Source of the DNA: Oxalobacteraceae bacterium CAVE-383
GTDB lineage: Bacteria; Pseudomonadota; Gammaproteobacteria; Burkholderiales; Burkholderiaceae_D
Assembly (NCBI GenBank): GCA_004134995.1
Contig: REGP01000002.1
Coordinates: 806,001-870,000 of the forward strand
Length of the DNA: 64,000 nucleotides
Direction of reading: 5' to 3'
A model generated the notes under the pieces. That model had not been told where the DNA came from and made no database searches. It worked only from the letters and a program-made list of their open reading frames with translations. Position 1 is the first letter of the stretch. The number at the start of each line of letters is the position of its first letter. Below, piece by piece: positions 8,013 through 17,837 of the stretch. The position numbers and the translations under genes are program-made.

Positions 8013-9124
8013 GCCAGAACAACGATAACGATAACAATAACAATAACGGCAAGCCATTCCGGATTGCCGTCATCGCCGGCGACGGCATCGGCAACGAAGT
8101 CATGCCGGAAGGTTTGCGCGTGCTGCGCGCGGCCGCGAAACGCTTTGCGCTGGCGATCGAATTCACCACCTTCGAATGGGCCGACTGCCGTTATTACGAA
8201 AAGCACGGCAAGATGATGCCGGACGACTGGAAGCAGCAGATCGGCGGTTTCGATGCCATCTATTTCGGCGCGGTCGGCTGGCCGGCCACGGTGCCGGACC
8301 ATGTTTCGCTATGGGGTTCGCTGCTCAAATTCCGGCGCGAATTCGACCAGTACATCAATCTGCGGCCGGTGCGGCTGTTCGAAGGCGTGCCTTGCCCGCT
8401 GGCCAATCGCAAGCCGGGCGATATCGATTTTTTCGTGGTGCGGGAAAACACGGAAGGCGAATACACCTCGGTCGGCGGCGTCATGTATGAAGGCACCGAG
8501 CGCGAAGTGGTGCTGCAGCAGGCGATATTTTCGCGCATGGGCACCGATCGCGTATTGAAATATGCGTTCGAACTGGCGCGCAAGCGGCGCCGCAAGCATG
8601 TCACCGTGGCGACCAAATCCAACGGCATCGCAATCAGCATGCCCTGGTGGGATTCACGCGCCGATGCCATGGCGGCGAATTATCCGGGCATTACGATGGA
8701 CAAGCAGCATATCGATATCCTGTCCGCGCGTTTCGTATTGCAGCCCAATCGCTTCGACGTGGTGGTGGCATCGAATCTGTTCGGCGACATCCTGTCCGAT
8801 CTGGGGCCGGCCTGTACCGGCACCATCGGGCTGGCGCCGTCGGCGAATCTGAATCCCGAGCGCAGCTTCCCGTCGCTGTTCGAGCCGGTGCACGGTTCGG
8901 CGCCCGATATCTACGGCCAGAACATCGCCAATCCGGTCGCCATGATCTGGTCCGGCGCCTTGATGCTGGACTTCGTCGGCAACGGCGAACAGCGTTACCG
9001 CGATGCGCATGATGCGATTGTCGCCGCTATCGAAAAAGTGCTGGCCGGCGGACCGCGCACGCCCGATCTCGGCGGTCATGCCTCGACCACCGAAATGGGG
9101 CAGGCGATTGCCGAAGCAATATAG
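8009..9124 (+). CDS. ttuC: Tartrate dehydrogenase / D-malate dehydrogenase-type decarboxylating oxidoreductase
   Basis: A 371-residue member of the isocitrate/isopropylmalate dehydrogenase family. Visible motifs are the N-terminal GDGIGNEVMPEGLRVL, substrate arginines in KFRREFDQYINLRPVRLF, VVRENTEGEYTSVGG, the metal-binding aspartates in NLFGDILSDLGPA, and the NAD-binding GSAPDIYGQNIANP. The pattern fits TtuC/DmlA (tartrate or D-malate, NAD+, divalent metal) better than LeuB. The start overlaps the preceding ModA-like gene by four bases. Residues 4-13 are an Asn/Asp run from a six-base repeat. The exact substrate cannot be fixed by sequence. Confidence 0.85.
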   Translation: MSQNNDNDNNNNNGKPFRIAVIAGDGIGNEVMPEGLRVLRAAAKRFALAIEFTTFEWADCRYYEKHGKMMPDDWKQQIGGFDAIYFGAVGWPATVPDHVSLWGSLLKFRREFDQYINLRPVRLFEGVPCPLANRKPGDIDFFVVRENTEGEYTSVGGVMYEGTEREVVLQQAIFSRMGTDRVLKYAFELARKRRRKHVTVATKSNGIAISMPWWDSRADAMAANYPGITMDKQHIDILSARFVLQPNRFDVVVASNLFGDILSDLGPACTGTIGLAPSANLNPERSFPSLFEPVHGSAPDIYGQNIANPVAMIWSGALMLDFVGNGEQRYRDAHDAIVAAIEKVLAGGPRTPDLGGHASTTEMGQAIAEAI

Positions 9125-9176
9125 GATGCGATAAAAAAACATGCAGCGATCGTTCACTTCTCTACAGGAATTTCCG

Positions 9177-9797
9177 ATGACGATACCCGCCCAGCAATTC
9201 ACCGAAGTCAGGCTGGACAAGCTGCACCCGACCCAGATCACTGTGGGCAAGCTGGAAGTCGCGCTCAAGCGCAGGCAGTGGAGCGAGATGAGCAAAAAAG
9301 CGCGCCTGCAGGCCTTGACCAGCCATTGGTTTCCCGCCGTGCTCGGGCCGGAAGACAGATATTTCATCGTCGATCATCACCACTTCGGACTGGCGCTGCT
9401 GGAAGAGGGCGTCAAGACAGCCAGCATCATGCTGCTGAAAGATCTGTCGTGGCTGGATCCGTCGAAATTCTGGGGCGCGATGGATCATCACCGGTGGGTG
9501 CATCCGTTCGACCGCAACGGCCTGCGGCGCGAGTATGCGGACGTGCCGGTCCATCTGACGCATCTGCATGACGACCCGTATCGCAGCCTGGCCGGCGAAT
9601 TGCGCCGCTGCGGCGGCTACGCCAAGGATGCGACGCCGTTCAGCGAATTCCTGTGGGCGGATTTCTTCCGGCCATTGATCGCGCCGGATCTGATCGAGCA
9701 CGATTTCGGCAAGGCGCTGGCCAAGGCGAAGAAGCTGGCGCGCACGCAGCAGGCGCGCTATCTGCCCGGCTGGTGCGGCGTGGTCGAGTCGGTCTGA
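9177..9797 (+). CDS. ParB-like nuclease-fold protein (ParBc_2 family)
   Basis: A 206-residue protein of the putative ParB-like family. The N-terminal FTEVRLDKLHPTQITVG resembles the ParB/Srx N-terminal strand and turn, followed by YFIVDHHHFGLALLEEG, the family's His-rich ParB-fold signature. There is no DNA-binding helix-turn-helix, so it is not a chromosome-partition ParB. I preferred ATG 9177 (AGGA about 11 bases upstream) over ATG 9141. Its stop directly abuts the start of the SulP gene, so the two are co-translated. The function of this family is not established. Confidence 0.75.
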   Translation: MTIPAQQFTEVRLDKLHPTQITVGKLEVALKRRQWSEMSKKARLQALTSHWFPAVLGPEDRYFIVDHHHFGLALLEEGVKTASIMLLKDLSWLDPSKFWGAMDHHRWVHPFDRNGLRREYADVPVHLTHLHDDPYRSLAGELRRCGGYAKDATPFSEFLWADFFRPLIAPDLIEHDFGKALAKAKKLARTQQARYLPGWCGVVESV

Positions 9798-11450
9798 ATG
9801 GTGCGCCTGTCCTGGCCCGATGCGGTCGCCGGCTTGTCGCTGGCCGGTTTGCTGCTGCCGGAAGCAGTGGCGTATTCCAGCATCGCCAATCTGCCGCCGC
9901 AGGCCGGCGTGATCGCCCTGTTCGCCGGGCTGATCTGCTACGGCCTGTTCGGCGCCAGCCGTTATGCGATGGTGTCGGCGACCTCTTCTTCGGCGGCGGT
10001 GCTGTTGGCGGCCTCGCTGTCGGTGGCCGGCGGCAACAATACTCTGCGGCTTGCGGTGGGCGCGGGCGTGGTGGTGGTCAGCGGCCTGCTGTTCCTGGCG
10101 GCGGGGCTGCTGCGTATCGGCAGCGTGTCCGATTTCATTTCCAAACCGGTGTTGCGCGGTTTCGCTTTCGGCCTCGCCATCGTGATCATTCTGGGACAGA
10201 TCGCCAATATCGTCGGCGTCCATCCGCAACACAGCGACGTGATCCGCTTCGTTATCGAATTGTTCAGCCGCTTCGATCTCTGGAACCGGGCGGCCGCGGC
10301 GGTGGCGCTGGCCGCATTGATGCTGTTGGCGCTACTGGCCCGCATGCCGCGCGTTCCGGGAGGACTGCTGGTCATCGCGCTCGGCATCGCCGCGGGAAAA
10401 TACCTGAATCTGTCGCAGTACGGCATCGCCGCGGTCGGCACGATCGATCTGCAATTGGCGGCGCCGGCGCTGCCGGCATTGGCCTATTCCGAATGGCTGC
10501 GCGTGGCCGAACTGAGCGTAGCGATGGTAATGATCCTGTACGCGGAATCGTATAGTTCGATCCGCAGTTTCGCCATGAAGCATGGCGACAGCGTCTCGCC
10601 CAACCGGGATTTGCTGGCGCTGGGACTTGCCAATCTGGTCTCGGGGCTGTTCCACGGCATGCCGGCCGGCGCGGGTTATTCCGCTACCTCGGCCAATGAA
10701 GCGGCAGGCGCCGTGTCGCGGCTGGCCGGCTGGGTCGCCGCGTTCGCGCTTCTGATTATCGTGATTTTCCTGCTGCCGGCGATTGCCCTGACGCCGGTGC
10801 CGGTGCTGGCGGCGATCGTCATCCATGCCGTCGGCCATACGTTGCGGCCGGCGGTGTTCCGTCCTTACTTCACGTGGCGCAGGGACCGGCTGATCGCCAT
10901 CGCGGCGGTGCTGGCGGTATTCCTTTTCGGCGTGCTGGACGGCTTGCTGGCGGCGATCGCGCTGAGCCTGGCCATGCTGCTGCGGCGCATGGCGGCTTCC
11001 TCGGTGACCGTGCTGGGCCGGCTTGACGGCGGCCATCTGTTCGTCAGCCGCAAAATGCATCCGCAGGCCGAGGAAATTCCGGGCATGCTGATTCTGCGTC
11101 CCGATACGGGCCTGTTCTTCGGCAATGCCGAACGCATACTCACGCAAGTGCACAACGATATCCTGGGCGCCGGCAAAGACGTGCGCGTGATCATCCTGAG
11201 CCTGGAGGAATCGCCCGATCTGGACGGCACCAGCGTCGAGGCGATCGCCGATTTCTGCGCTTCGATCCGGAAGTCGAGCCAAAGCGGGGAAAACCGCAGA
11301 TATCTGCTGTTGGCGCGGCTGAAATCGCCGGCGCAACAACTGTTGGCCCGCGCCGCGATTCCCGGATTGCCGGTCGACGTGCTGCGCGATTTGAGCGTGG
11401 ACGACGCCGTGGCCCTCGCCAAGCGGCTGTATCCGCTGGAAATCGCTTAA
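9798..11450 (+). CDS. SulP-family inorganic anion transporter with STAS domain
   Basis: A 550-residue protein: 10 or more membrane segments, the SulP signature region (LSLAGLLLPEAVAYSSIANLPPQAG), and a C-terminal cytoplasmic STAS domain (about residues 430-545; VRVIILSLEESPDLDGTSVE). SulP carriers move sulfate, bicarbonate or dicarboxylates. The start codon follows the ParB-like gene's TGA with no gap. The substrate is not readable from sequence. Confidence 0.9.
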   Translation: MVRLSWPDAVAGLSLAGLLLPEAVAYSSIANLPPQAGVIALFAGLICYGLFGASRYAMVSATSSSAAVLLAASLSVAGGNNTLRLAVGAGVVVVSGLLFLAAGLLRIGSVSDFISKPVLRGFAFGLAIVIILGQIANIVGVHPQHSDVIRFVIELFSRFDLWNRAAAAVALAALMLLALLARMPRVPGGLLVIALGIAAGKYLNLSQYGIAAVGTIDLQLAAPALPALAYSEWLRVAELSVAMVMILYAESYSSIRSFAMKHGDSVSPNRDLLALGLANLVSGLFHGMPAGAGYSATSANEAAGAVSRLAGWVAAFALLIIVIFLLPAIALTPVPVLAAIVIHAVGHTLRPAVFRPYFTWRRDRLIAIAAVLAVFLFGVLDGLLAAIALSLAMLLRRMAASSVTVLGRLDGGHLFVSRKMHPQAEEIPGMLILRPDTGLFFGNAERILTQVHNDILGAGKDVRVIILSLEESPDLDGTSVEAIADFCASIRKSSQSGENRRYLLLARLKSPAQQLLARAAIPGLPVDVLRDLSVDDAVALAKRLYPLEIA

Positions 11451-11516
11451 AATGTTGCCAAAATGCTATCTTTAAGCACTTAATCAAACTGTCACAGACT
11501 AAATGCGTACACGGCG

Positions 11517-11522
11517 TATAAT
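11517..11522 (+). promoter_or_regulatory. Candidate -10 element (TATAAT) upstream of rhlE
   Basis: A perfect TATAAT lies about 140 bases upstream of the helicase start, in the 209-base gap after the SulP gene. No good -35 box is found at 16-18 bases. It would give a leader of about 130 bases, which is common for cold-induced DEAD-box helicase genes, but this is weak evidence. Confidence 0.3.
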
Positions 11523-11659
11523 GCGCCTCTACAAGAGCAGGATGTGTCCGCGACGGGCCGATCTTTACCCTGTCCGCTCTCTGTGCAGTCCCAATGCATT
11601 TGCGACCATCCCCACACTGCGGTTCACTCATTACAGTCATTAAGACAGTCCATTAAGCC

Positions 11660-13174
11660 ATGCCTGACACACAGTCCGAAAACAGCGAGTCCGAATTACC
11701 CGTTATCACCGATCCTGCCGTGCGCTTCGCCGATTTCGGCCTGGCGCCGGAAATCCTCCGCGCCCTGACCGATCAGGGCTACGTCCATCCGACACCGATC
11801 CAGGAACAGGCGATTCCGGTAGTGCTGCAGGGACGCGACGTGATGGGCGCGGCGCAGACCGGCACCGGCAAGACCGCCGGCTTTTCGCTGCCGATCATCC
11901 AGTTGTTGCTGGCCAAGGCCAGCAACAGCGCATCCCCGGCGCGCCATCCGGTGCGCGCCCTGATCCTGACGCCGACGCGCGAACTGGCCGACCAGGTCGC
12001 CGACAACGTCAAAGCCTATTCGCGCCACACGCCGCTGCGCAGCACCGTGGTATTCGGCGGCATCGACATGGCGCCGCAAACCGCCGCCTTGCGCGCCGGG
12101 GTGGAAATCGTGATCGCGACGCCGGGCCGCCTGCTGGACCACGTGCAGCAAAAGACGCTGAATCTGTCGCAAACCGAAATCCTGGTGATGGATGAAGCGG
12201 ACCGCATGCTGGACATGGGCTTCCTGCCCGATTTGCAGCGCATCATCAATCTGCTGCCGAAGAAGCGCCAGAATCTGATGTTTTCGGCCACGTTTTCGAC
12301 CGAAATCAAGCGCCTGGCGGGGAGTTTCCAGAACAATCCGGTGACGATCGAAGTCGCGCGCAGCAATGCGACCGCCGATAACGTCACCCAGACCATCTAC
12401 AAAATCGACGACGGCAGCAAGGCCGAAGCGGTGTCCTACATCATCCGCCAGCGCGCCTTGAAGCAGGTCATCGTGTTTTCGAATACCAAGATCGGCGCTT
12501 CCAAGCTGTCGCGCCATCTGGAAAACGAAGGCGTCAAGGCATCCGCGATCCATGGCGACAAATCGCAGAACGAGCGGATGGCGGCGCTGGAAGCATTCAA
12601 GCGCGGCGAGATCGAAGTGCTGGTGGCGACCGACGTCGCCGCGCGCGGACTGGATATCGCAGAACTGCCTTGCGTGATCAATTTCGATTTGCCGTACAAC
12701 GCCGAAGACTATGTGCACCGCATCGGCCGCACCGGCCGCGCCGGCGCCTCGGGCGACGCGATTTCGCTGTTCTCCGACAAGGACGAGCGTCTGCTGGTCG
12801 ATATCGAAAAAATGATCAAGCACAAATTCGTCCGCTCCGAATTGACGGGGTTCGTCGCCAAGCCGCGCAGCAGCGGCGCCGATCGTGAACGTGGAGAGCG
12901 TGGCGAACGCAGTGAGCGCCCCGCGCGCCGCAGTGAAGGCGACGCGCGTCCTGCCCGCAGTGCGGGTTCAGGCGCATCGTCAAGCCCGGCTCCCGCGGGA
13001 CGCGGCAGTTACGGCGCGCCGCGCCGCGAAAAAGTGGATCCGTGGTTCAGCAAACCCTACGAGCCGACGGCTTCAAGCCATGTCGAAGCGCCGCAGCCGG
13101 TCAATGCATCGATCAAGCCGGGCAAGCAAAAAATGGCGGCTTTGCTGGGTGGAATACCGAAGCGCGAAGGCTGA
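11660..13174 (+). CDS. rhlE: DEAD-box RNA helicase, RhlE type
   Basis: A 504-residue DEAD-box ATP-dependent RNA helicase. Motifs in order: F-A-x-F-G-L and the Q motif PTPIQEQAIP, Walker A AQTGTGKT, PTRELADQ, TPGRLLDH, DEAD in VMDEADRML, SAT in MFSATF, and the C-terminal lobe ending HRIGRTGRAG. A basic, low-complexity tail (residues about 400-505, rich in R, S, G and E) probably binds RNA. RhlE helps remodel rRNA during ribosome assembly and, in other bacteria, mRNA decay. Its stop lies three bases before a 123-bp inverted repeat and converges on gluQ. Confidence 0.9.
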   Translation: MPDTQSENSESELPVITDPAVRFADFGLAPEILRALTDQGYVHPTPIQEQAIPVVLQGRDVMGAAQTGTGKTAGFSLPIIQLLLAKASNSASPARHPVRALILTPTRELADQVADNVKAYSRHTPLRSTVVFGGIDMAPQTAALRAGVEIVIATPGRLLDHVQQKTLNLSQTEILVMDEADRMLDMGFLPDLQRIINLLPKKRQNLMFSATFSTEIKRLAGSFQNNPVTIEVARSNATADNVTQTIYKIDDGSKAEAVSYIIRQRALKQVIVFSNTKIGASKLSRHLENEGVKASAIHGDKSQNERMAALEAFKRGEIEVLVATDVAARGLDIAELPCVINFDLPYNAEDYVHRIGRTGRAGASGDAISLFSDKDERLLVDIEKMIKHKFVRSELTGFVAKPRSSGADRERGERGERSERPARRSEGDARPARSAGSGASSSPAPAGRGSYGAPRREKVDPWFSKPYEPTASSHVEAPQPVNASIKPGKQKMAALLGGIPKREG

Positions 13175-13176
13175 GA

Positions 13177-13299
13177 GGAAACGCTGATTAAGCGGCGAGA
13201 GCAGCCCAATCTGCGCGCTGCGATGCTCACCGTACCTGCGTACGGCTCCGCGTCTTAGCGCACAGCTTGGACCGCTCTCGCCACTTACTCAGCGTTCCC
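13177..13299. repeat. 123-bp imperfect long inverted repeat between convergent genes
   Basis: The left arm 13177-13202 (GGAAACGCTGATTAAGCGGC and on) and right arm 13274-13299 are complementary at about 23 of 26 positions. The interior is also palindromic, with CCGTAC/GTACGG around a CTGC loop at the centre. The whole element can fold into one long hairpin. It starts three bases after the rhlE stop and reaches 15 bases into gluQ, whose last codons it supplies. It probably acts as a two-way terminator. It is unrelated in sequence to the 121-bp family at 5794 and 55610. Confidence 0.8.
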
Positions 13300-14232
13300 T
13301 ATTTTCGTCTGGGGTAAGGTGTTCAAACGTTTTTCCCAGGCCGCCACGGCTTGCGGCCAGAAAGCGTCCACCGTCGCGGTCGACGCCGAAATGCCTTCTT
13401 CCAATCCCAGAAACCGCGCGCAATCGCGCAATTCGCGCAGCGGATCATTCAAATCGAGCGGCGCCGCGCCATTCTGTTTCGACAGCTTTTCGCCGTCGCC
13501 GCCGGCCAGCAGCGGTACGTGCATGTATCTGGGCGTGGGCGCGCCGAGCAGGCCTTGCAGATAGATCTGGCGCGCGGTCGAATCGATCAGATCGGCGCCG
13601 CGCACGATATCGGTGACGCCCTGGTCCGCGTCGTCCACCACCACGGCCAGCTGATAGGCCCAAAAACCGTCGGCGCGCTTCAGGACGAAATCGCCGGCTT
13701 CGCGCGCCAGGTCCTGCGTCATCGGGCCGCGCCAGCGATCGTCGAAATGGATCAGCCGCGCCGGATCGTCCGCATCCGGCACCCTGATCCGCAGCGTGCG
13801 GCCGATTCTTCCCTCGGCCACGCCGTTGCGGCAAGTGCCGGGATAGATCGCGGCGCCGTCGGCGGCCAGCGGCAGGCCGATGCGCGTGACCGAATCGAGA
13901 ATTTCCTTGCGCGTGCAGGCGCAGGCAAAAACCTGCGCCGCCAATTGCGCGCAGGCGGCCTGGTAGCGCGCCTTGCGCTCGCTCTGCACCAGCACTTCGC
14001 CATCCCATTGCATGCCCATGCCGAGCAGCGCCTGGCGGATAGCCGCGCCCGCGTCCGGCACGGTGCGGGTTTCGTCGATGTCTTCCATGCGCAGCAGCCA
14101 GGCGCCGCCGTGCAGCCTGGCGTCCAGATAGCTGGCCATCGCGGCCACCAGCGAACCGGCATGCAGCGGTCCGGACGGCGAGGGCGCAAAGCGGCCGATG
14201 TAGGGCGCTTGAGGTGAATGTGGTTTGATCAT
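13285..14232 (-). CDS. gluQ: Glutamyl-Q tRNA(Asp) synthetase
   Basis: A 315-residue truncated paralogue of glutamyl-tRNA synthetase that lacks the anticodon-binding domain. It attaches glutamate to queuosine-34 of tRNA(Asp). Visible features are APSPSGPLHAGSL (HIGH-type motif), zinc ligands CACTRKE and YPGTCR, and GEKLSKQN (KMSKS-type). ATG 14232 was chosen because homology begins at PYIGRFAPSPSG; a longer frame from 14340 adds only unrelated residues. The last four residues (GNAE) and the stop lie inside the long inverted repeat at 13177-13299, so the original C-terminus may have been replaced. Confidence 0.92.
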   Translation of the reverse strand: MIKPHSPQAPYIGRFAPSPSGPLHAGSLVAAMASYLDARLHGGAWLLRMEDIDETRTVPDAGAAIRQALLGMGMQWDGEVLVQSERKARYQAACAQLAAQVFACACTRKEILDSVTRIGLPLAADGAAIYPGTCRNGVAEGRIGRTLRIRVPDADDPARLIHFDDRWRGPMTQDLAREAGDFVLKRADGFWAYQLAVVVDDADQGVTDIVRGADLIDSTARQIYLQGLLGAPTPRYMHVPLLAGGDGEKLSKQNGAAPLDLNDPLRELRDCARFLGLEEGISASTATVDAFWPQAVAAWEKRLNTLPQTKIGNAE

Positions 14233-14323
14233 GTCAGCCGGATTCTGGCGTCGTCCGTCTTTTTGCGCAATCCCCCGCCGGCGTGGGAAGATAGGCCGGA
14301 CCATCCAAACACAAGAGCAGACC

Positions 14324-15124
14324 ATGAGCGCATCCGGCAAGCCTGAACAACGATCCTCTTCCTTGCATTGGCCCTATCCGCGCGAAGTGGCGCATCGCGG
14401 CGGCGGCACGCTGGCGCCCGAGAACACGCTGGCCGGTTTGCGCTGCGGGCTGGCGCATGGCTTTCGCGGCGTCGAATTCGACGCCATGCTGGCGCAGGAC
14501 GGCGTGCCGGTGCTGATGCACGATCCGCTGTTCGGACGCACCATCCGCGCCGCCGGCGGCGTGCGCGATTATCCGGCCCGGGCGCTGATGGCGCTGGATG
14601 CCGGCAGTTGGCTCGGCGAACAATTTCGCGGCGAGCCGGTATGCACGCTGCTGCAGGCCATGCAGTTCTGCGCCGGCCATGGCATCTGGATGAATATCGA
14701 AATCAAGCCGGCCGATCCCGATGTGGCGGCCGAAACCGGGCGCGCGGTGGCCGCGGCGGCATGGGCGTTTTTCAAAGACAGCTATGCGGCCGGCGCCGAC
14801 ATGGCGGGATTGCCGCTGTTTTCCTCGTTTTCGTTCGATGCCCTGCGCGCCGCCCAAGAAGAAGCGCCGGCGATTGCGCGCGGCTGGCTGACCGACAAGA
14901 TCGAAGACGGCTGGCTGGCGCAGTTGCAGGCGCTCGAGGCGGTCGCGCTGCACACCAATCAACGCCATCTGAACGCGGCCCAGGCCGCCGCCGTCAAGCA
15001 GGCCGGCTATGGCTTGTTTTGCTATACCGTGAACGAACCCGCCCGCGCCCGCGAGATACGGCAGTGGGGCGTGGACGGCTTCTGCACCGATAGACTCGAT
15101 TTGTTTCCGCAGACGCACGTATAA
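14324..15124 (+). CDS. ugpQ: Glycerophosphodiester phosphodiesterase, cytosolic type
   Basis: A 266-residue GDPD-family TIM barrel that hydrolyses glycerophosphodiesters to glycerol-3-phosphate and an alcohol. Catalytic histidine-arginine and metal ligands are visible in [31 protein letters not shown] and NIEIKP. No signal peptide is present, as in UgpQ rather than GlpQ. The start at ATG 14324 is preceded by an A-rich region; the frame upstream overlaps gluQ and is not homologous. It ends 47 bases before alaS. Confidence 0.88.
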   Translation: MSASGKPEQRSSSLHWPYPREVAHRGGGTLAPENTLAGLRCGLAHGFRGVEFDAMLAQDGVPVLMHDPLFGRTIRAAGGVRDYPARALMALDAGSWLGEQFRGEPVCTLLQAMQFCAGHGIWMNIEIKPADPDVAAETGRAVAAAAWAFFKDSYAAGADMAGLPLFSSFSFDALRAAQEEAPAIARGWLTDKIEDGWLAQLQALEAVALHTNQRHLNAAQAAAVKQAGYGLFCYTVNEPARAREIRQWGVDGFCTDRLDLFPQTHV

Positions 15125-15171
15125 TCGCTCTTTTGCCTCTTTCTGCCATATATACACGCAGCGCTCACACT

Positions 15172-17808
15172 ATGAAATCAGCCGAAATTCGCGACAAGTT
15201 TCTGAAATTCTTTGAATCCAAGGGCCATACCATCGTCCGTTCGTCCAGCCTGGTGCCGGGCAATGACCCGACGCTGCTGTTCACCAACTCCGGCATGGTG
15301 CAGTTCAAGGACGTGTTTCTCGGCACCGACGAGCGCAACTACGTGCGCGCCACCTCGGTGCAGCGCTGCCTGCGCGCCGGCGGCAAGCATAACGATCTGG
15401 AAAACGTCGGCTATACGGCGCGCCACCATACGTTTTTCGAAATGATGGGCAACTGGTCGTTCGGCGATTACTTCAAGCGCGATTCGCTGAAATGGGCATG
15501 GGAACTGCTGACCCAGGTCTACGGCCTCCCCGCCGACAAATTGTGGGCCACCGTCTACGAGACCGACGATGAAGCCTACGATATCTGGGTCAACGAAATC
15601 GGCCTGCCGAAAGAGCGCGTAGTGCGCATCGGCGACAACAAGGGCGCGCCGTATGCGTCCGACAATTTCTGGCAGATGGCGGACACCGGCCCGTGCGGCC
15701 CTTGCTCCGAAATTTTCTACGATCATGGCCCGGATGTCTGGGGCGGCCCGCCGGGCAGCCCGGAGCAGGACGGCGATCGCTATATCGAAATTTGGAACAA
15801 CGTGTTCATGCAGTTCGACCGCCAGATCGATCCGAAGACCGGCGCAGCCACGCTGACGCCGCTGCCGAAGCAGTGCGTCGATACCGGCATGGGACTGGAA
15901 CGGCTGGCCGCGGTGCTGCAGCATGTGCACAGCAATTATGAAATCGATCTGTTCCAGGCGCTGATCAAGGCCGCCGCGCGCGAGACCAATACCACCGATC
16001 TGGAAAACAATTCGCTGAAAGTCATCGCCGATCATATCCGTGCCTGCTCGTTCCTGATCGTCGACGGTGTGATTCCCGGCAATGAAGGACGCGGCTATGT
16101 GCTGCGCCGTATCATCCGCCGCGCTTTGCGCCACGGCCACAAGCTGGGGCAGACCAAACCGTTCTTCTACAAGCTGGTCAAGGATCTGGTGGCGCAAATG
16201 GGCGCAGCTTATCCGGAACTGCCGCCGGTCGCCGCGCGCGTCGAACAAGTGCTGCAGCAGGAAGAAGAGCGTTTCGGCGAAACGCTGGAACACGGCATGA
16301 AAATCCTGGAAAGCGCATTGCAGGCCAAGCCCGGCAAGCTGGATGGCGAAACCGCCTTCACGCTTTACGACACCTACGGCTTCCCGCTGGACCTGACCGC
16401 CGACATCTGCCGCGAACGCAATGTCGAACTGGACGAGGCGGGTTTTGAAGCGGCCATGGAACGCCAGCGCTCCACCGCGCGGGCGGCGGGCAAGTTCAAG
16501 AGCGCGGCGATCAGCGTCAGCTACGACGGTCCGAAGACCAAATTCGTCGGCTACGAATCGCAGCCGGGACAGGCGCATGCGGCCAAGGTCATCGCGCTGT
16601 ACGTCGACGGCAATCCGGTGCAGAAAATCGAGGCCGGCCAGGAAGCGATGGCGGTGCTGGACATCACGCCGTTCTACGCCGAATCCGGCGGCCAGTCGGG
16701 TGACGCCGGCGTGCTGGAAAATGCGTCGGCGCTGTTCGAGGTGGGCGATACGCAGAAAGTCCAGCCGGACGTATTCGGCCATCACGGCGCCTTGCGCTCC
16801 GGTTCGCTGGCGGTGGGCGACCGGGTCGAAGCCAAGGTCGACGCGGCATTGCATGCGCGCATCATCCGCAACCACTCGGCCACGCATCTGATGCACAAGG
16901 CCCTGCGCGAAGTATTGGGTTCGCACGTGGCGCAAAAAGGTTCGCTGGTAGATGCCGACAAGACGCGTTTCGATTTCAGCCACAATGCGCCGGTCACGCC
17001 TGAGCAGATCCGCCTGGTTGAACAGATCGTCAACCGCGAAATCCTGGCCAACGCCGCGACCGAAGCCCGGCTGATGTCGTTCGACGATGCCGTCGGCGCG
17101 GGCGCAATGGCGCTGTTCGGCGAAAAATACGGCGACGAAGTGCGCGTGCTGTCGATCGGCACGTCGCGCGAACTGTGCGGCGGCACGCACGTCGGCCGCA
17201 CCGGCGACATCGGGCTGTTCAAGATCGTGGCTGAGAGCGGCGTCGCCGCCGGCGTGCGTCGCATCGAAGCGGTGACCGGCGAAGGCGCGCTGGCGGTGGT
17301 GCAGGCGCTGAGCAATCGCCTCAATGAAGTCGCGGCCGCATTGAAGGCGCAGCCGGATGAAGTCGCCCAGCGCATCGCGCAGGTGCAGGAACATGTCAAG
17401 CTGCTGGAAAAGGAATTGGGTTCGCTGAAGTCGAAACTGGCGTCGAGCCAGGGCGACGATCTGGTGTCGCAGGCGGTCGACGTGGCCGGCATCAAGGTGC
17501 TGGCGGCCACGCTGGAAGGCGCCGACAGCACCGCGCTGCGCGAGACCATGGACAAGCTCAAGGACAAGCTCAAGAGCGCCGCGATCGTGCTGGCCACGGT
17601 CAAGGACGGCAAGGTCAGCCTGATCGCGGGCGTAACGCCGGATGCGGTCGGCAAGGTCAAGGCGGGCGAACTCGTCAATTTCGTCGCGCAGCAGGTCGGC
17701 GGCAAGGGTGGCGGACGGCCCGATATGGCGCAGGCCGGCGGCACCGACGCCAGCGGCTTGCCGGGCGCGTTGAAGGGCGTTGTGGATTGGGTCGCGGGGA
17801 AAATGTGA
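15172..17808 (+). CDS. alaS: Alanyl-tRNA synthetase
   Basis: An 878-residue class II synthetase of normal full length. The catalytic domain opens [17 protein letters not shown], followed by the ATP-site region around [16 protein letters not shown]. The editing domain carries the zinc/active-site motifs [16 protein letters not shown] and [13 protein letters not shown]. The C-terminal C-Ala/DHHA1 domain with a coiled coil ends at [12 protein letters not shown]. It charges tRNA(Ala) and hydrolyses mis-charged Ser/Gly. ATG 15172 was chosen because [10 protein letters not shown] is the conserved N-terminus. A perfect 25-base palindrome lies just beyond the stop. Confidence 0.97.
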   Translation: MKSAEIRDKFLKFFESKGHTIVRSSSLVPGNDPTLLFTNSGMVQFKDVFLGTDERNYVRATSVQRCLRAGGKHNDLENVGYTARHHTFFEMMGNWSFGDYFKRDSLKWAWELLTQVYGLPADKLWATVYETDDEAYDIWVNEIGLPKERVVRIGDNKGAPYASDNFWQMADTGPCGPCSEIFYDHGPDVWGGPPGSPEQDGDRYIEIWNNVFMQFDRQIDPKTGAATLTPLPKQCVDTGMGLERLAAVLQHVHSNYEIDLFQALIKAAARETNTTDLENNSLKVIADHIRACSFLIVDGVIPGNEGRGYVLRRIIRRALRHGHKLGQTKPFFYKLVKDLVAQMGAAYPELPPVAARVEQVLQQEEERFGETLEHGMKILESALQAKPGKLDGETAFTLYDTYGFPLDLTADICRERNVELDEAGFEAAMERQRSTARAAGKFKSAAISVSYDGPKTKFVGYESQPGQAHAAKVIALYVDGNPVQKIEAGQEAMAVLDITPFYAESGGQSGDAGVLENASALFEVGDTQKVQPDVFGHHGALRSGSLAVGDRVEAKVDAALHARIIRNHSATHLMHKALREVLGSHVAQKGSLVDADKTRFDFSHNAPVTPEQIRLVEQIVNREILANAATEARLMSFDDAVGAGAMALFGEKYGDEVRVLSIGTSRELCGGTHVGRTGDIGLFKIVAESGVAAGVRRIEAVTGEGALAVVQALSNRLNEVAAALKAQPDEVAQRIAQVQEHVKLLEKELGSLKSKLASSQGDDLVSQAVDVAGIKVLAATLEGADSTALRETMDKLKDKLKSAAIVLATVKDGKVSLIAGVTPDAVGKVKAGELVNFVAQQVGGKGGGRPDMAQAGGTDASGLPGALKGVVDWVAGKM

Positions 17809-17812
17809 TGTG

Positions 17813-17837
17813 CGGCGATGGCGGCCCGCCATCGCCG
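17813..17837. terminator. Perfect palindrome just after alaS
   Basis: CGGCGATGGCGG and its exact complement are separated by a single C, starting five bases after the alaS stop. RNA would form a stable stem of at least nine pairs. No uridine run follows (TTATCATCG), so it is not a classic intrinsic terminator. It may mark or protect the mRNA end. Confidence 0.45.
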
